This document shows, piece after piece, positions 7,549-16,928 of a stretch of DNA of 64,000 nt. Origin of the DNA: Mesorhizobium_L sp035547755 (GTDB taxonomy: Bacteria > Pseudomonadota > Alphaproteobacteria > Rhizobiales > Rhizobiaceae); the NCBI GenBank assembly GCA_035547755.1, contig DASZUG010000048.1, positions 1-64,000 of the forward strand, written 5' to 3'. Position 1 is the first letter of the stretch; each line of letters starts with the position of its first letter. The notes under the pieces are model-generated. The model did no database searches. It saw only the letters and a program-made list of their open reading frames with translations, and was not told the DNA's origin. Made by a program: the position numbers and the translations under genes.

Positions 7549-10500
7549 TTATTCGGCCGCCTGCAATGCCTCCGGATCAGTATCCTTCCTACGGAAACGG
7601 GCGAGCAGCCGTTCCCTTTCAGCCTCGGCCGTCTTGGCATTCTCCGCCTTTACGTGGCCGAAACCGCGGATCAGCGAAGGAACGGAAAGAAGCGCCACGG
7701 CTGCCTCGATATTGCGAGCGTCCAGACCGGAACGGACCGTCGTTAGATCGGCTTCATATCGGGCGAGAAGCTGCCTTTCCATGCGCCGCTCGGCTGTGTA
7801 GCCGAAAATATCCAAGGCGGTGCCGCGCAGTCCTTTCAGCCCTGCGAGCATCCGGAAGAGCTTCATCATCCACGGACCAAAAGCCGATTTCCTCAACCGG
7901 CCGTTCGCGTCCCTCCTGTTCAGGATCGGCGGAGCGAGGTGGAATTCGAGCCGGTCATAGGAGGAAAAGGTCGAGGAAAGCTGTTTCGCGAAACTGCCGT
8001 CGGTGTAGAGCCGCGCGACCTCGTATTCATCCTTGATCGCCATCAGCTTGAACAGGTTGCGCGCGGCGGCTTCCGATACCGCTGTCGAACCGCGGCTTGC
8101 GCGCTCCTCGGCTGCCCGCATCCCCTTGACCAGATCGGCGTAGCGCTTCGCATAGGCCGCGTCCTGGTAGTCCCGCAGGAAGGCGCTTCGCCGATCGACA
8201 ATCTCGTCGAGCGTCCTTGCCGGGTGGTTATCGCCGGCTTTCGGCCCGGCATCATCCACCAGCTTGCGCACGGAAACCGGAGCATGCCCTGCCCGGCGTC
8301 CCCACCGGAAGGCGGAAATATTCATCGCGACCGCCTGGGCGTTCAATTCGATTGCCCGCTCGATCGCCTCCGCCGACAGCGGAAGCCCGCCCTTTTGGAA
8401 GGCCAGGCCGAGGAGAAACATGTTCGCCGCCAGCGAATTGCCGAAAAGTACGGTCGCGGCGCGTGTCGCATCGAAGAAATGCGCATTGTCTTGTCCGGCA
8501 GCCTCGCGGATGGCCTTCTTCAGCCTTTCGGTCGGCAGCGAGAAATCCGCCGAACGCGCGAAGTCACCGGGCATCACCTCCGCCGTGTTGGCGACGAAGA
8601 CGGTCTGGCCGACCCGCGCGGCTGCGAGCACCTTCTTGGCGCCCGAAACGACGAGATCGCAGCCCAGGATGAGATCCGCCTTGCCGGCGGAAACGCGAAT
8701 GGCGTTGATGTCCTCCGGCGTTTTCGCGATCCTTATATGGCTGAAAACGGCGCCGCCTTTCTGGGCAAGGCCGGCCATGTCGATCATGCCACAGCCCTTG
8801 CCTTCGAGATGCGCCGCCATGCCGAGAATGGCGCCGATCGTCACCACGCCGGTGCCGCCGATACCGTCGACGATGCCGGCCCAGTTTTCGCCAAGCGGAA
8901 AGGCTGCAGGCGCTGGAACACCCTCGAGCGGATCCGAGGCTCCCGCCACGCCTTCGGCCTTGCGGATCTTCGCGCCATGGACCGTTACGAAGGACGGACA
9001 GAAACCGTTGACGCAGGAAAAATCCTTGTTGCAACTTGACTGGTCGATGCGCCGCTTGCGTCCGAATTCAGTTTCGAGCGGCTGCACCGAGACGCAGTTC
9101 GAGGCGACGCCACAATCGCCGCAGCCTTCGCAGACCAGCTCGTTGATGATGATGCGCTTGTCCGGATCGGGGAAGGTCCCGCGCTTGCGCCGGCGGCGTT
9201 TTTCCGCCGCACAGGTCTGGTCATAGAGAAGCACCGAGACGCCTTTCACCTCGCGCAACTCGCGTTGCACCTGGTCGAGCTGGTCGCGGTGGTGGACGGT
9301 TGCGCCAGCAGGAAACTCGACCCGTCCGGCATACTTTTCCGGCTCGTCGGTGACGATGGCGATCCGTTCGACGCCTTCAGCCCTCACCTGCCTTGCAATG
9401 GCATCGACCGTCAGTTGCCCTTCATGCGGCTGCCCGCCGGTCATGGCGACGGCATCGTTATAAAGGATTTTGTAAGTGATGTTGGCATCGGAGGCGAGCG
9501 CGAAGCGAAGCGCCAGCAGTCCCGAATGATTATAGGTCCCGTCGCCCAGATTCTGGAACATGTGGGAGCGTTTCGAAAAAGGCGCCTGGCCGATCCATTG
9601 CGCCCCCTCGCCGCCCATCGCGGTAAAGCCTACCGTCGAGCGATCCATCCACAGCGACATGAAGTGACAGCCGATCCCGGCGCCTGCGATCGAACCTTCC
9701 GGCACCTTTGTCGAGGAATTGTGCGGACAGCCTGAGCAGAAATAGGGCGTGCGCGAGCCGACATCCTGCGTGTCGGCGAGCATCGCCTGATACTGCTTCA
9801 TCTTGCTGACGCGCTGGGCGATCTCTTCCGAGGGACCGGTCACCTTCAGCACGCGTTCACCGATGGCGATAGCGATGTCGTTCGGGTCGAGCGCGCCCTT
9901 GGCGGGAAAGAGCCATTCGCCGCGCTCATCCTTCTTGCCGACGATTTCAGGCTGCATCGCCGTTCCATAGAGGCTTTCACGAAGCTGGACTTCGATGAGC
10001 GACCGCTTCTCCTCGACGACGAGGACCGTTTCGAGCCCTTCGGCGAACCGGCTGACATGTTCGAAGTCGAGCGGCCACGGACAGCCGACCTTGAACAGGC
10101 GAAGGCCGATCTCATTGGCGCGCTTTTCGTCTATGCCGATGTCGTCAAGCGCCTGCCGGACGTCGAGATAGCTCTTGCCGACGCTGATGATGCCGATCCT
10201 GGGCGTTCGCCCGCCCGAATAGACGATGTGGTTGAGATTGTTCGCCTTGATGAAAGCGGCGGCCGCGGTGCGCTTGTATTCGTGCAGCCGGGCTTCCTGC
10301 CCGAGCATGTCGATCTCATGGCGGATATTGAGCCCGCCGAACGGCATGTCGATTTCCGGAAGAACCACGTTCAGCCTGTCGAGCGACACATCGACGGAGG
10401 CCGTCGATTCGATATTGTCCTTGACGCATTTCATCGCCGCCCAGGTGCCGGCGAAACGCGACAGCGCATAACCGTAGATGCCGTAGTCAATGATCTCCTG

Positions 10501-11028
10501 GACGCCGGCCGGATTGAAGATGGGAACCATCGCATCGATGAACGCGAATTCCGTCGCATGCGCCGTCGTCGATGATTCGGCGGTATGGTCATCGCCCATC
10601 AGCGCCAGAACGCCGCCATATTTGGAAGAACCGGCCAGATTGCCGTGCCGGATCACATCACCCGAGCGATCGACCCCCGGCCCCTTGCCGTACCACAGCG
10701 CAAAAACCCCATCATGCCGGCCTTCGCCGAGAAGTTCGGTCTGCTGCGAGCCCCAACAGGCCGTCGCCGCCAGTTCCTCGTTCAGTCCCGGCTGAAAGAC
10801 GATATCGGAAGCAGCCAATTGGCTCTTGGCTTTCCATAGCTGAAGATCCAGCCCGCCAAGCGGCGAGCCGCGGTAGCCCGAGACGAAACCTGCCGTCCTG
10901 ATTCCTGCTCTCCGGTCGCGTTCGCGCTGCATCAGCAGCATGCGAATGACCGCCTGCGAGCCCGAGAGGAAGATACGTTCTTTCGACAAATCGTATTTAT
11001 CGTCGAGCGAAACGCCATGGATAGTCAT
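7549..11028 (-). CDS. Indolepyruvate ferredoxin oxidoreductase family protein (fused)
   Basis: 1159 aa, a fusion of the alpha and beta functions of 2-oxoacid:ferredoxin oxidoreductases, which convert aryl or branched 2-oxoacids to acyl-CoA. The N-terminal pyrimidine domain carries AGFVSGYRGSPLGGLD (about residues 45-60). The TPP-binding domain has SGCPHNSSTKVPEG and AMGGEGAQWIGQ. A ferredoxin-like cysteine cluster follows (CEGCGDCGVASNC, about residue 635), then the gamma-type domain (GIGGTGVVTIGAILGMAAH). The ATG at 11028 gives a full-length protein. It stands alone, with 233 nt of apparently empty upstream DNA. Substrate is unknown; in alphaproteobacteria such genes are linked to aromatic amino-acid catabolism. 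Confidence 0.9.
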   Translation of the reverse strand: MTIHGVSLDDKYDLSKERIFLSGSQAVIRMLLMQRERDRRAGIRTAGFVSGYRGSPLGGLDLQLWKAKSQLAASDIVFQPGLNEELAATACWGSQQTELLGEGRHDGVFALWYGKGPGVDRSGDVIRHGNLAGSSKYGGVLALMGDDHTAESSTTAHATEFAFIDAMVPIFNPAGVQEIIDYGIYGYALSRFAGTWAAMKCVKDNIESTASVDVSLDRLNVVLPEIDMPFGGLNIRHEIDMLGQEARLHEYKRTAAAAFIKANNLNHIVYSGGRTPRIGIISVGKSYLDVRQALDDIGIDEKRANEIGLRLFKVGCPWPLDFEHVSRFAEGLETVLVVEEKRSLIEVQLRESLYGTAMQPEIVGKKDERGEWLFPAKGALDPNDIAIAIGERVLKVTGPSEEIAQRVSKMKQYQAMLADTQDVGSRTPYFCSGCPHNSSTKVPEGSIAGAGIGCHFMSLWMDRSTVGFTAMGGEGAQWIGQAPFSKRSHMFQNLGDGTYNHSGLLALRFALASDANITYKILYNDAVAMTGGQPHEGQLTVDAIARQVRAEGVERIAIVTDEPEKYAGRVEFPAGATVHHRDQLDQVQRELREVKGVSVLLYDQTCAAEKRRRRKRGTFPDPDKRIIINELVCEGCGDCGVASNCVSVQPLETEFGRKRRIDQSSCNKDFSCVNGFCPSFVTVHGAKIRKAEGVAGASDPLEGVPAPAAFPLGENWAGIVDGIGGTGVVTIGAILGMAAHLEGKGCGMIDMAGLAQKGGAVFSHIRIAKTPEDINAIRVSAGKADLILGCDLVVSGAKKVLAAARVGQTVFVANTAEVMPGDFARSADFSLPTERLKKAIREAAGQDNAHFFDATRAATVLFGNSLAANMFLLGLAFQKGGLPLSAEAIERAIELNAQAVAMNISAFRWGRRAGHAPVSVRKLVDDAGPKAGDNHPARTLDEIVDRRSAFLRDYQDAAYAKRYADLVKGMRAAEERASRGSTAVSEAAARNLFKLMAIKDEYEVARLYTDGSFAKQLSSTFSSYDRLEFHLAPPILNRRDANGRLRKSAFGPWMMKLFRMLAGLKGLRGTALDIFGYTAERRMERQLLARYEADLTTVRSGLDARNIEAAVALLSVPSLIRGFGHVKAENAKTAEAERERLLARFRRKDTDPEALQAAE

Positions 11029-11261
11029 CGGGCTGTCTCCTCTCCGGCAGCCGACGATTCGACAGCGGAGTTCTTCTTCATGTCAGTTTTTCGCCGCTTT
11101 CCCAACGCGTCAAACAAAATCGGCAGGCGCAACAACGCGACGTATAGAAGGCGAATTCCGTCATAATTGTGCGTGGAGGGTCAGCTCGGACGCACTGAAA
11201 TTAGTTCCGCAGCCACTCTGTTCATTGACGTGTCGGCGCTTGATCCCTGATCCTGTTTTGC

Positions 11262-11969
11262 TTAGTGGGCGATTTCCGTGACCAATTCGAAAGATTCGAC
11301 CTTGTAGTCCGCGTCCAGAAGCCGCAACAGCCGGTTCGCCGTTTCGGCGGGATCGGAACCGGTCCAGCATATCTCGAAGGAAAACAGCTGATCACCAGCA
11401 TTCCGGGCCTGACGCTTTCCGACGAAATAGGCACGAAATCCCGCGCCCGCAAGCGTACGATCGACCTCCGGCGCTGACAGGCCGGTCGAGAGGATGGTCA
11501 AGGTCGCCCTTTGTTCGCGCGCTATGCGAAGGTCGACCCATTTGAGCGCCCATAATGTGAAGGCGGCCAGCACCGTTCCCGCAATGCCGACGCCAAGCTG
11601 GCCGCCCCCGAAGCACAGACCGATTGCCGTGATGGCCCATAGCGTCGCCGCCGTGGTTACGCCGGTGACAAAATTGCCACGCTTCAATATGGCGCCGCCG
11701 CCGATAAAGCCGACACCCGTCAGCACGCCGAGCGGGAACCGCAATATGTCCATCGTGGCGAACGAGCCCGGAGCTTTTCCTTCCACTGAAAGCAGGATGT
11801 TGGCCTGGATCATTGAGATAGCAGCGGCAAGGCCCACCAGGATTGTCGTGCGGAAGCCGGCCGCGTGGCCCCGCGCCTCCCGGTTCAACCCGATCGCCGC
11901 GCCCGCGATGACGGTCAGGATGAGCCTGATCGCAATATCCTGCCATGTCGGGTGGAGCGGCATTGTCAC
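11262..11969 (-). CDS. MgtC/SapB family membrane protein
   Basis: 235 aa. The N-terminal about 150 residues contain the MgtC fold: LILTVIAGAAIGLNRE, AAGFRTTILVGLAAA and FPLGVLTGVGFIGGGAIL with the GVGFIGGG signature, then two more helices. A soluble C-terminal regulatory domain (about 155-235) follows. MgtC proteins support growth at low Mg2+ and intracellular survival, probably by acting on membrane energetics. The start is the GTG at 11969 (GGAG 7 nt upstream) or the ATG two codons later. The 154 nt upstream of it hold nothing recognisable. Confidence 0.9.
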   Translation of the reverse strand: MTMPLHPTWQDIAIRLILTVIAGAAIGLNREARGHAAGFRTTILVGLAAAISMIQANILLSVEGKAPGSFATMDILRFPLGVLTGVGFIGGGAILKRGNFVTGVTTAATLWAITAIGLCFGGGQLGVGIAGTVLAAFTLWALKWVDLRIAREQRATLTILSTGLSAPEVDRTLAGAGFRAYFVGKRQARNAGDQLFSFEICWTGSDPAETANRLLRLLDADYKVESFELVTEIAH

Positions 11970-12123
11970 CGCATTGCTCCATTATCCGGATCGACCGAAT
12001 TGCGGGATTTCCGATGAAAAGAATCCCGAGGCAGGGATCATGGCGTGAACACCCGCGCCTGCCAAGCGCCATCGGGTCGTTACGAACAGGAGGAACGACC
12101 TTCCTACCGCAAAACGATCGATC

Positions 12124-12678
12124 TCAGGCCGCCGCCGGACAATGCGGCTTGGGCGTTCCCGGCAATCGGCCATCCGGGTGCCCGGCCAGTTCGGGATTGA
12201 GTTCGTAGATCGGCCCGACCACGAGCGGCTTGTCCGGCAGGATGCTCTGGTCTTGCGAGGAGGTGATCGTCGCATCGAGCTTCTGTAGCAGCTTGCCCTT
12301 CGAATCCTCGATACGGATCGAAACCTGGTAAGGCTTGTTCTTGACCACGCAAGTGAGTGGGGGGCTATCGAGCGTCACATGCGGCAGTTGCGGCCAGATC
12401 TTTTCCTTGACGACGATCGGGCCACCCCCTGCCGGGTTCTGAAAGGAGGCGACTGCGACTTGTCCTTCCACCATGGGTTTGAGCGGCTTCAAGGTCACGA
12501 CATAGGTGGCCTGCGCAAGGCGGTAATTGAATTCGAAGAGCTTTCCGGAAATAGCGAAAAGCTGGTCCTTGCCCCCTGATTCGCGGCACGCGCCGAGAAT
12601 ACCGGCGGAGAAAAGGACCGCTCCCAGGACAGCCACGCGGCAGACCGCGTCTCTTTTTCCCCGCATCCGTCTCATCAT
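12124..12678 (-). CDS. Predicted small lipoprotein of unknown function
   Basis: 184 aa starting MMRRMRGKRDAVCRV, with a lipoprotein signal peptide ending in a lipobox (ILGAC), so the mature protein would be anchored through Cys about 29. The remainder is a single globular domain with beta-rich character (VVTLKPLKPMVEGQVAVASF, ending in PHCPAAA) and no motif I recognise. The ATG at 12678 overlaps the stop of the CGNR gene (ATGATG arrangement) and has AAGGGGGG close upstream, so the two are cotranscribed. The longer frame to 12813 is only overlap with the upstream gene. Confidence 0.7.
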   Translation of the reverse strand: MMRRMRGKRDAVCRVAVLGAVLFSAGILGACRESGGKDQLFAISGKLFEFNYRLAQATYVVTLKPLKPMVEGQVAVASFQNPAGGGPIVVKEKIWPQLPHVTLDSPPLTCVVKNKPYQVSIRIEDSKGKLLQKLDATITSSQDQSILPDKPLVVGPIYELNPELAGHPDGRLPGTPKPHCPAAA

Positions 12679-13274
12679 CCATCCCCCCTTTCCGCCCTCC
12701 GGCGCCGATAGTGACGTTTCGCTTTCTGCCGATTGCCGCAAACCGCCATGTCGCACCAAAGCCTGCTTGCATTGCGGCTGCGATCGAGGAAAAGCCAGGC
12801 ACAATTGCGGCATACCCTGATCCGGCGGAGCCGGTCCGGCTGAAGGAGCGAAAGCGCCGAGAAGGAGACACCGGCTTCGAAAGGCAGTGGCTTCTCCGGA
12901 TTTCCGAACGGCCGGTCCGGCGAGACGGCGCCGCCATGTCCCTCAAGCGCCTTTCCCACAACCAGCATGAAATCGCTAAGATTGTCCGTTTGCAGCGTGC
13001 CCTTGTCCGCGACATGGCGAAAAAGCCGGTCCGTCGCCTCGCGAAGCGCGATGATTTTTTCCGCGGCGGCGTCGGGACGCGAAACCGAAAGCGAACGGCC
13101 GCCAAGTTCGTCGGCGCAATAGACATTCGCCGCCTCGGCAAAACGCGCGATCTCACCCGCTTCTTCGAACCGGTCGAATGACAATGCCGGATCGTCGCGG
13201 TGAACCACCGTATTGGTGACATTGAGCGCCAATACCCCGCCGGAAAATCTATGTTGAGTCCACGCAATCGTCAT
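12675..13274 (-). CDS. ABATE / CGNR zinc-finger regulator
   Basis: 199 aa. The N-terminal about 140 residues fit the ABATE domain. The C-terminus is the CGNR zinc finger CRNC-x16-CDMAVCGNRQKAKRHYRR with four cysteines and the basic helix. These proteins are thought to be stress-linked transcription regulators. The start ATG at 13274 has almost no untranslated leader: a TAGAAT -10 element lies 7 nt before it, under an inverted repeat (see the promoter entry). It is the first gene of a two-gene unit with the lipoprotein gene and is divergent from the LivH-type permease gene. Confidence 0.85.
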   Translation of the reverse strand: MTIAWTQHRFSGGVLALNVTNTVVHRDDPALSFDRFEEAGEIARFAEAANVYCADELGGRSLSVSRPDAAAEKIIALREATDRLFRHVADKGTLQTDNLSDFMLVVGKALEGHGGAVSPDRPFGNPEKPLPFEAGVSFSALSLLQPDRLRRIRVCRNCAWLFLDRSRNASRLWCDMAVCGNRQKAKRHYRRRRAERGDG

Positions 13275-13275
13275 A

Positions 13276-13315
13276 TGGACGATTCTAACTGGTAAAATAC
13301 ATTTGACAAGTTAGA
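13276..13315 (-). promoter_or_regulatory. Promoter with inverted repeat before the CGNR gene
   Basis: On the minus strand TTGTCA, a 16-bp spacer and TAGAAT make a near-consensus sigma-70 promoter. The expected transcription start falls on or next to the ATG at 13274. Half-sites TCTAACT (13284-13290) and AGTTAGA (13309-13315) form a 7-bp inverted repeat that covers both promoter elements, a good operator geometry. A TTGACA hexamer on the plus strand at 13304-13309 lacks an evident -10. Confidence 0.55.
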
Positions 13316-13362
13316 TTGCTTTGCTCATCCTCCACTTCCTGACGCGCTCCGGCGGATTATGA

Positions 13363-14268
13363 ATGGCCTATTTCCTGCAGCAGGTGCTGAACGGCTTGCA
13401 CGGCAGCGCGCTCTATGCCCTGCTTGCCTTCGGTTATTCCCTGACGCATGGCGTCATCCGGCGCACCAATCTCGCCTACGGACCGGTTTTTGCTTTTTGC
13501 GGGCAGATGGCGATCCTCTTCGCCGTCGCCACTTATGACGAATTATGGCTGATCTGGCCGGTCGCACTTGCCATCGGCATCATCGCCGCCTTCCTCTATG
13601 CGGCGCTGCTTGGAAGCGTATTGGCGCGCGGTATCTTCGCGCCGCTGTCCGAAAGTTCGCCCAACACCATCGTCGCGGCGACGCTCGGCGTCGCGATCGT
13701 GCTTCTGGAACTCGCCCGCCTCGCCTCTGACACCAGGGATTATTGGCTGCCGCCAATCCTGGCCATTCCCATCGTCTTCCTCGAATGGAACGGCTTCAAG
13801 GTGACGTTGACGGTCATCCAACTGATCGACATTTCGGTCGCGGTGCTGGCGATCGCCGCTATCGTCGCACTCCTGCAACGCTCGCGTATGGGACGGTTCT
13901 GGAGGGCCGTCAGCGACGACCCGCTCGCCGCGTCGATGTGCGGGATCGATGTCGGATACATCCTTGCCTTTTCCGTAATTGCAGGCGCGTTCCTGGCAGC
14001 ACTCGCCGGATGTCTCGCAGCCATCTATTTCGGCAATATCAGCCTCGGAACCGGGCTGATTTTTGGGTTGAAGGTCCTTTTCGTGACGGCGATCGGAGGC
14101 TACCGCTCGCCTCTTCGAGCAGCATTCGGCGCAGCGGCGGTAGGGATGGGGGAGGCGCTCTGGACCGGCTATTTGCCAAATGACTGGCGCGACCCCGCCG
14201 TCTTCGTCTTCCTCACGGTCCTGCTGGTGCTGCGACCGAGCGACGATACCGCATCTTCGAGGATCTGA
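13363..14268 (+). CDS. Branched-chain amino acid ABC transporter permease, LivH type (orphan)
   Basis: 301 aa with about eight transmembrane helices. The LivH start FLQQVLNGLHGSALYALLAFGYSL, the EAA-like segment with RAVSDDPLAASMCGID, and the late KVLFVTAIGGYRS block are all family features. LivH permeases work with LivM, two ATPases and a periplasmic binding protein to import branched-chain amino acids, amides or urea. None of those partners is in the window. The next gene, 206 nt on, belongs to a TRAP system. The gene looks intact, so it may borrow partners encoded elsewhere. Confidence 0.85.
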   Translation: MAYFLQQVLNGLHGSALYALLAFGYSLTHGVIRRTNLAYGPVFAFCGQMAILFAVATYDELWLIWPVALAIGIIAAFLYAALLGSVLARGIFAPLSESSPNTIVAATLGVAIVLLELARLASDTRDYWLPPILAIPIVFLEWNGFKVTLTVIQLIDISVAVLAIAAIVALLQRSRMGRFWRAVSDDPLAASMCGIDVGYILAFSVIAGAFLAALAGCLAAIYFGNISLGTGLIFGLKVLFVTAIGGYRSPLRAAFGAAAVGMGEALWTGYLPNDWRDPAVFVFLTVLLVLRPSDDTASSRI

Positions 14269-14474
14269 GCGCGCATACCGGCGGGAAAGCTTCTGGCCGC
14301 GATTTCGTGTGACACCTATCGCGTCAGTTTGTTTGCACTCCGTAACAAACCTGATATTCAGCCTGCCGGCCGAATGGTTAAGGACTCGGTCCTTCACCAC
14401 TTCGGCTCGACGGACGCGGTGTAGCCGCATCAAGAACGAGAACCTGGCACATCGCCCGATAAGGGAGGAAGCGC

Positions 14475-15047
14475 ATGACATGGCTGCTCGGCCTGTCGCG
14501 GCTCATAGATCGTTTGACGGCATTCGTGGGAAGATGGGTCGCCTGGTTCATCTTCGCCGCCACTATTGTCAGTGCGGGCAACGCCGTCATTCGCAAGGCC
14601 TTCGACGAATCCTCCAACGCCTGGTTGGAACTGCAATGGTATCTGTTCGGCGCCGCTTTCATGCTCGCGGCGGCCTACACGCTGCAACGGAACGAACATG
14701 TCCGCATCGACATCCTCTATGGGCTTTGGCCGCGGCGCGTGCAGCACTGGATCGACCTCATCGGGCATACACTCTTCCTGATGCCCTTCGCCACGCTCAT
14801 GGTGTGGTATCTTTGGCCCTATTTCATGCTGTCCTTCCGCAGCGGCGAGGTTTCCACCAATGCGGGTGGACTGATCCTCTGGCCGGCCAAGTCGCTCCTT
14901 CTCATCGGATTCGCACTTCTTTGGCTGCAGGGCGTCTCCGAAATCATCAAGAAGATCGCCGTGATGCGCGGCGTCATTCCCGACCCGGCGCCATACGTCT
15001 CCGCCCACGCGCCGCTCGAAGACGTATCCACGCCGGAGACGAACTGA
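14475..15047 (+). CDS. TRAP transporter small permease (DctQ-like)
   Basis: 190 aa with four transmembrane helices (starts at about residues 20, 58, 95 and 138) and the DctQ-type LELQWYLFGAAFMLAAAYTLQRNEHVRID sequence region, a hallmark of the mannitol/chloroaromatic-type TRAP small subunits. GGAGGAAG lies 7 nt before the ATG. Its stop overlaps the start of the large permease by one base (TGATG), so the two are translationally coupled. It should associate with the large permease and the binding protein at 19530-20636 to import an organic acid or related solute with Na+ or H+. Confidence 0.9.
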   Translation: MTWLLGLSRLIDRLTAFVGRWVAWFIFAATIVSAGNAVIRKAFDESSNAWLELQWYLFGAAFMLAAAYTLQRNEHVRIDILYGLWPRRVQHWIDLIGHTLFLMPFATLMVWYLWPYFMLSFRSGEVSTNAGGLILWPAKSLLLIGFALLWLQGVSEIIKKIAVMRGVIPDPAPYVSAHAPLEDVSTPETN

Positions 15048-16855
15048 TGCTCGAACTCATCGCCGCCAATATCGCGCCGATCATGTTCGGCAGCCTCGTC
15101 CTTTTCCTCCTTTTCGGCTACCCCGTCGCCTTCGCGCTTGCCGCGAACGGTCTCCTCTATTTCTTCATCGGCGTCGAACTTGCGCCTCATTCCGGCGGCG
15201 ACATTTCGCTTTCCTGGAATCTGCTTTATGCCTTGCCCGAGCGCTTCTGGGGCGGCGTTCTGGCGAACGAGACGCTGCTCGCGGTCCCGTTCTTCACGTT
15301 CATGGGCATCATTCTCGAACGCTCCGGCATGGCCGAGGATCTGCTGGACACGATTGGCCAACTCTTCGGCCCCATTCGCGGCGGCCTTGCCTATGCGGTC
15401 ATCTTCGTCGGCGCGCTGCTTGCGGCGACGACCGGCGTGGTGGCCGCGTCGGTCATCGCCATGGGACTGATCTCGCTGCCCATCATGCTGCGCTACGGCT
15501 ATGATCGGCGCGTGGCTTCAGGCGTTATCGCCGCTTCGGGGACATTGGCGCAGATCATCCCGCCATCCCTTGTCCTGATCGTGCTGGCCGATCAATTGGG
15601 CCGTTCCGTCGGCGACATGTATGAAGGCGCGCTGGTTCCCGGCCTCGTCCTGACGGGCCTCTATGCGCTTTTCATTCTCATCATGTCCATCGTCAGGCCG
15701 AAATGGGTCCCCGCCCTGCCGCTCGAAGCGAGGACGCTCGGCTCCGGCGTAACCTCTCTCGTCGTCGCGCTGATCGCCACCGGCGCCATCGCCTATGGCA
15801 GCTATCAGTGGCTGGAGCCGCGTTATGGCGACAATGCGCGGATCTGGGCGATGGTCGTCGCGACGATCGCGATCTATCTCGCGGCGATCCTCGACCGCGG
15901 CCTCAAGCTTAAGCTGATGTCGCACCTCACGCAGCAGGTCATCATCGTCCTCATTCCGCCGCTGGCGCTGATTTTCCTCGTGCTCGGCACCATTTTCCTC
16001 GGCATCGCCACGCCGACCGAGGGCGGCGCGATGGGCGCTGTCGGAGCGCTCGTCATGTCCGCGCTGAAGCGCCGGCTGACGCTGGAATCGGTGGAACAGG
16101 CGCTCGCCTCGACGACACGGCTCTCCGCCTTCGTCCTGTTCATCCTGGTCGGCTCGCGTGTCTTCTCGCTCACCTTCTATGGCGTCAATGGCCATCTTTG
16201 GGTCGAGCATCTCCTGACCTCGGTTCCCGGCGGCGAGGTCGGCTTCCTCATCGTCGTCAACATCATCATCTTCTTCCTAGCCTTCTTCCTCGACTTCTTC
16301 GAATTGGCCTTCATCATCGTGCCGCTTCTGGCCCCGGCGGCGCAAAAACTCGGCATAGACCTGATCTGGTTCGGCGTGCTCCTGGGCGTCAACATGCAGA
16401 CGAGTTTCATGCACCCCCCCTTCGGCTTCTCGCTCTTCTATCTGCGCTCGGTCGCGCCCAAGATCCCCTATATCGACAAGGTGACGAAGAAGCGGACGGA
16501 GCCCATCACCACAGGTCAGATCTATTGGGGCGCGATACCTTTCGTGCTCATCCAGGTCGTGATGATGGCGCTCGTCATCGCCTTTCCCCAAATGGTTACG
16601 CGCTACAAAACCGAACTCCCGGCCGTAAATCCGAACACGATCAAGATACAGTTGCCAAGCTTGGGCGGCGGGTTGGGCCTGCCGCCGCTCGGCGGCAACA
16701 CGGGCGGTCAGGACGACGTACCCTCAGGCGTTGGCGGCGCGCTGCCTACTCTGAACGGACCGCCTCCGGGATTGGGTGGGCAGCAGCCCGCGCCGGCGCC
16801 TGCTCCGTCACCGGCGCCTTCTCCAGACCTGAGCCAGCCCCCGAAGATCCAGTGA
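15047..16855 (+). CDS. TRAP transporter large permease (DctM-like, FcbT3 type)
   Basis: 602 aa. The DctM core has about twelve to fourteen helices: FLLFGYPVAFALAANGLLYF, VPFFTFMGIILERSGMAEDLL, and GVNMQTSFMHPPFGFSLFYL near residue 450. It is the longer FcbT3 subtype, with an extra loop and helix region around residues 210-300. The last about 75 residues are a hydrophilic Pro/Gly/Ala-rich tail (PPPGLGGQQ, PAPAPAPSPAPSP) that is not part of the transporter fold. The start is the ATG at 15047. The open frame upstream to 14180 is only overlap with other genes. Confidence 0.9.
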   Translation: MLELIAANIAPIMFGSLVLFLLFGYPVAFALAANGLLYFFIGVELAPHSGGDISLSWNLLYALPERFWGGVLANETLLAVPFFTFMGIILERSGMAEDLLDTIGQLFGPIRGGLAYAVIFVGALLAATTGVVAASVIAMGLISLPIMLRYGYDRRVASGVIAASGTLAQIIPPSLVLIVLADQLGRSVGDMYEGALVPGLVLTGLYALFILIMSIVRPKWVPALPLEARTLGSGVTSLVVALIATGAIAYGSYQWLEPRYGDNARIWAMVVATIAIYLAAILDRGLKLKLMSHLTQQVIIVLIPPLALIFLVLGTIFLGIATPTEGGAMGAVGALVMSALKRRLTLESVEQALASTTRLSAFVLFILVGSRVFSLTFYGVNGHLWVEHLLTSVPGGEVGFLIVVNIIIFFLAFFLDFFELAFIIVPLLAPAAQKLGIDLIWFGVLLGVNMQTSFMHPPFGFSLFYLRSVAPKIPYIDKVTKKRTEPITTGQIYWGAIPFVLIQVVMMALVIAFPQMVTRYKTELPAVNPNTIKIQLPSLGGGLGLPPLGGNTGGQDDVPSGVGGALPTLNGPPPGLGGQQPAPAPAPSPAPSPDLSQPPKIQ

Positions 16856-16880
16856 GATTGTCCCCGCGGGCATGATGAAA

Positions 16881-16898
16881 GAGCCTGCCTTCAGGCTC
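16881..16898. terminator. Possible bidirectional terminator hairpin
   Basis: GAGCCTG-CCTT-CAGGCTC is a 7-bp perfect stem in the 73-nt gap between the convergent TRAP large permease and PQQ dehydrogenase genes. The T tracts on either side are short (CTTTCAT on the minus strand), so it is a weak candidate. Confidence 0.4.
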
Positions 16899-16928
16899 CT
16901 TCGCAAGGCGACCGCAGAGATCCCCGAA

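Noticed and set aside
13543..14481. 312-codon minus-strand ORF over the LivH gene
   Set aside because: Arg/Asp-rich shadow frame; the plus strand encodes an obvious permease.
14180..15046. 289-codon N-terminal extension of the TRAP large permease
   Set aside because: It overlaps the LivH 3' end and the whole small permease; the conserved protein starts at the ATG at 15047.
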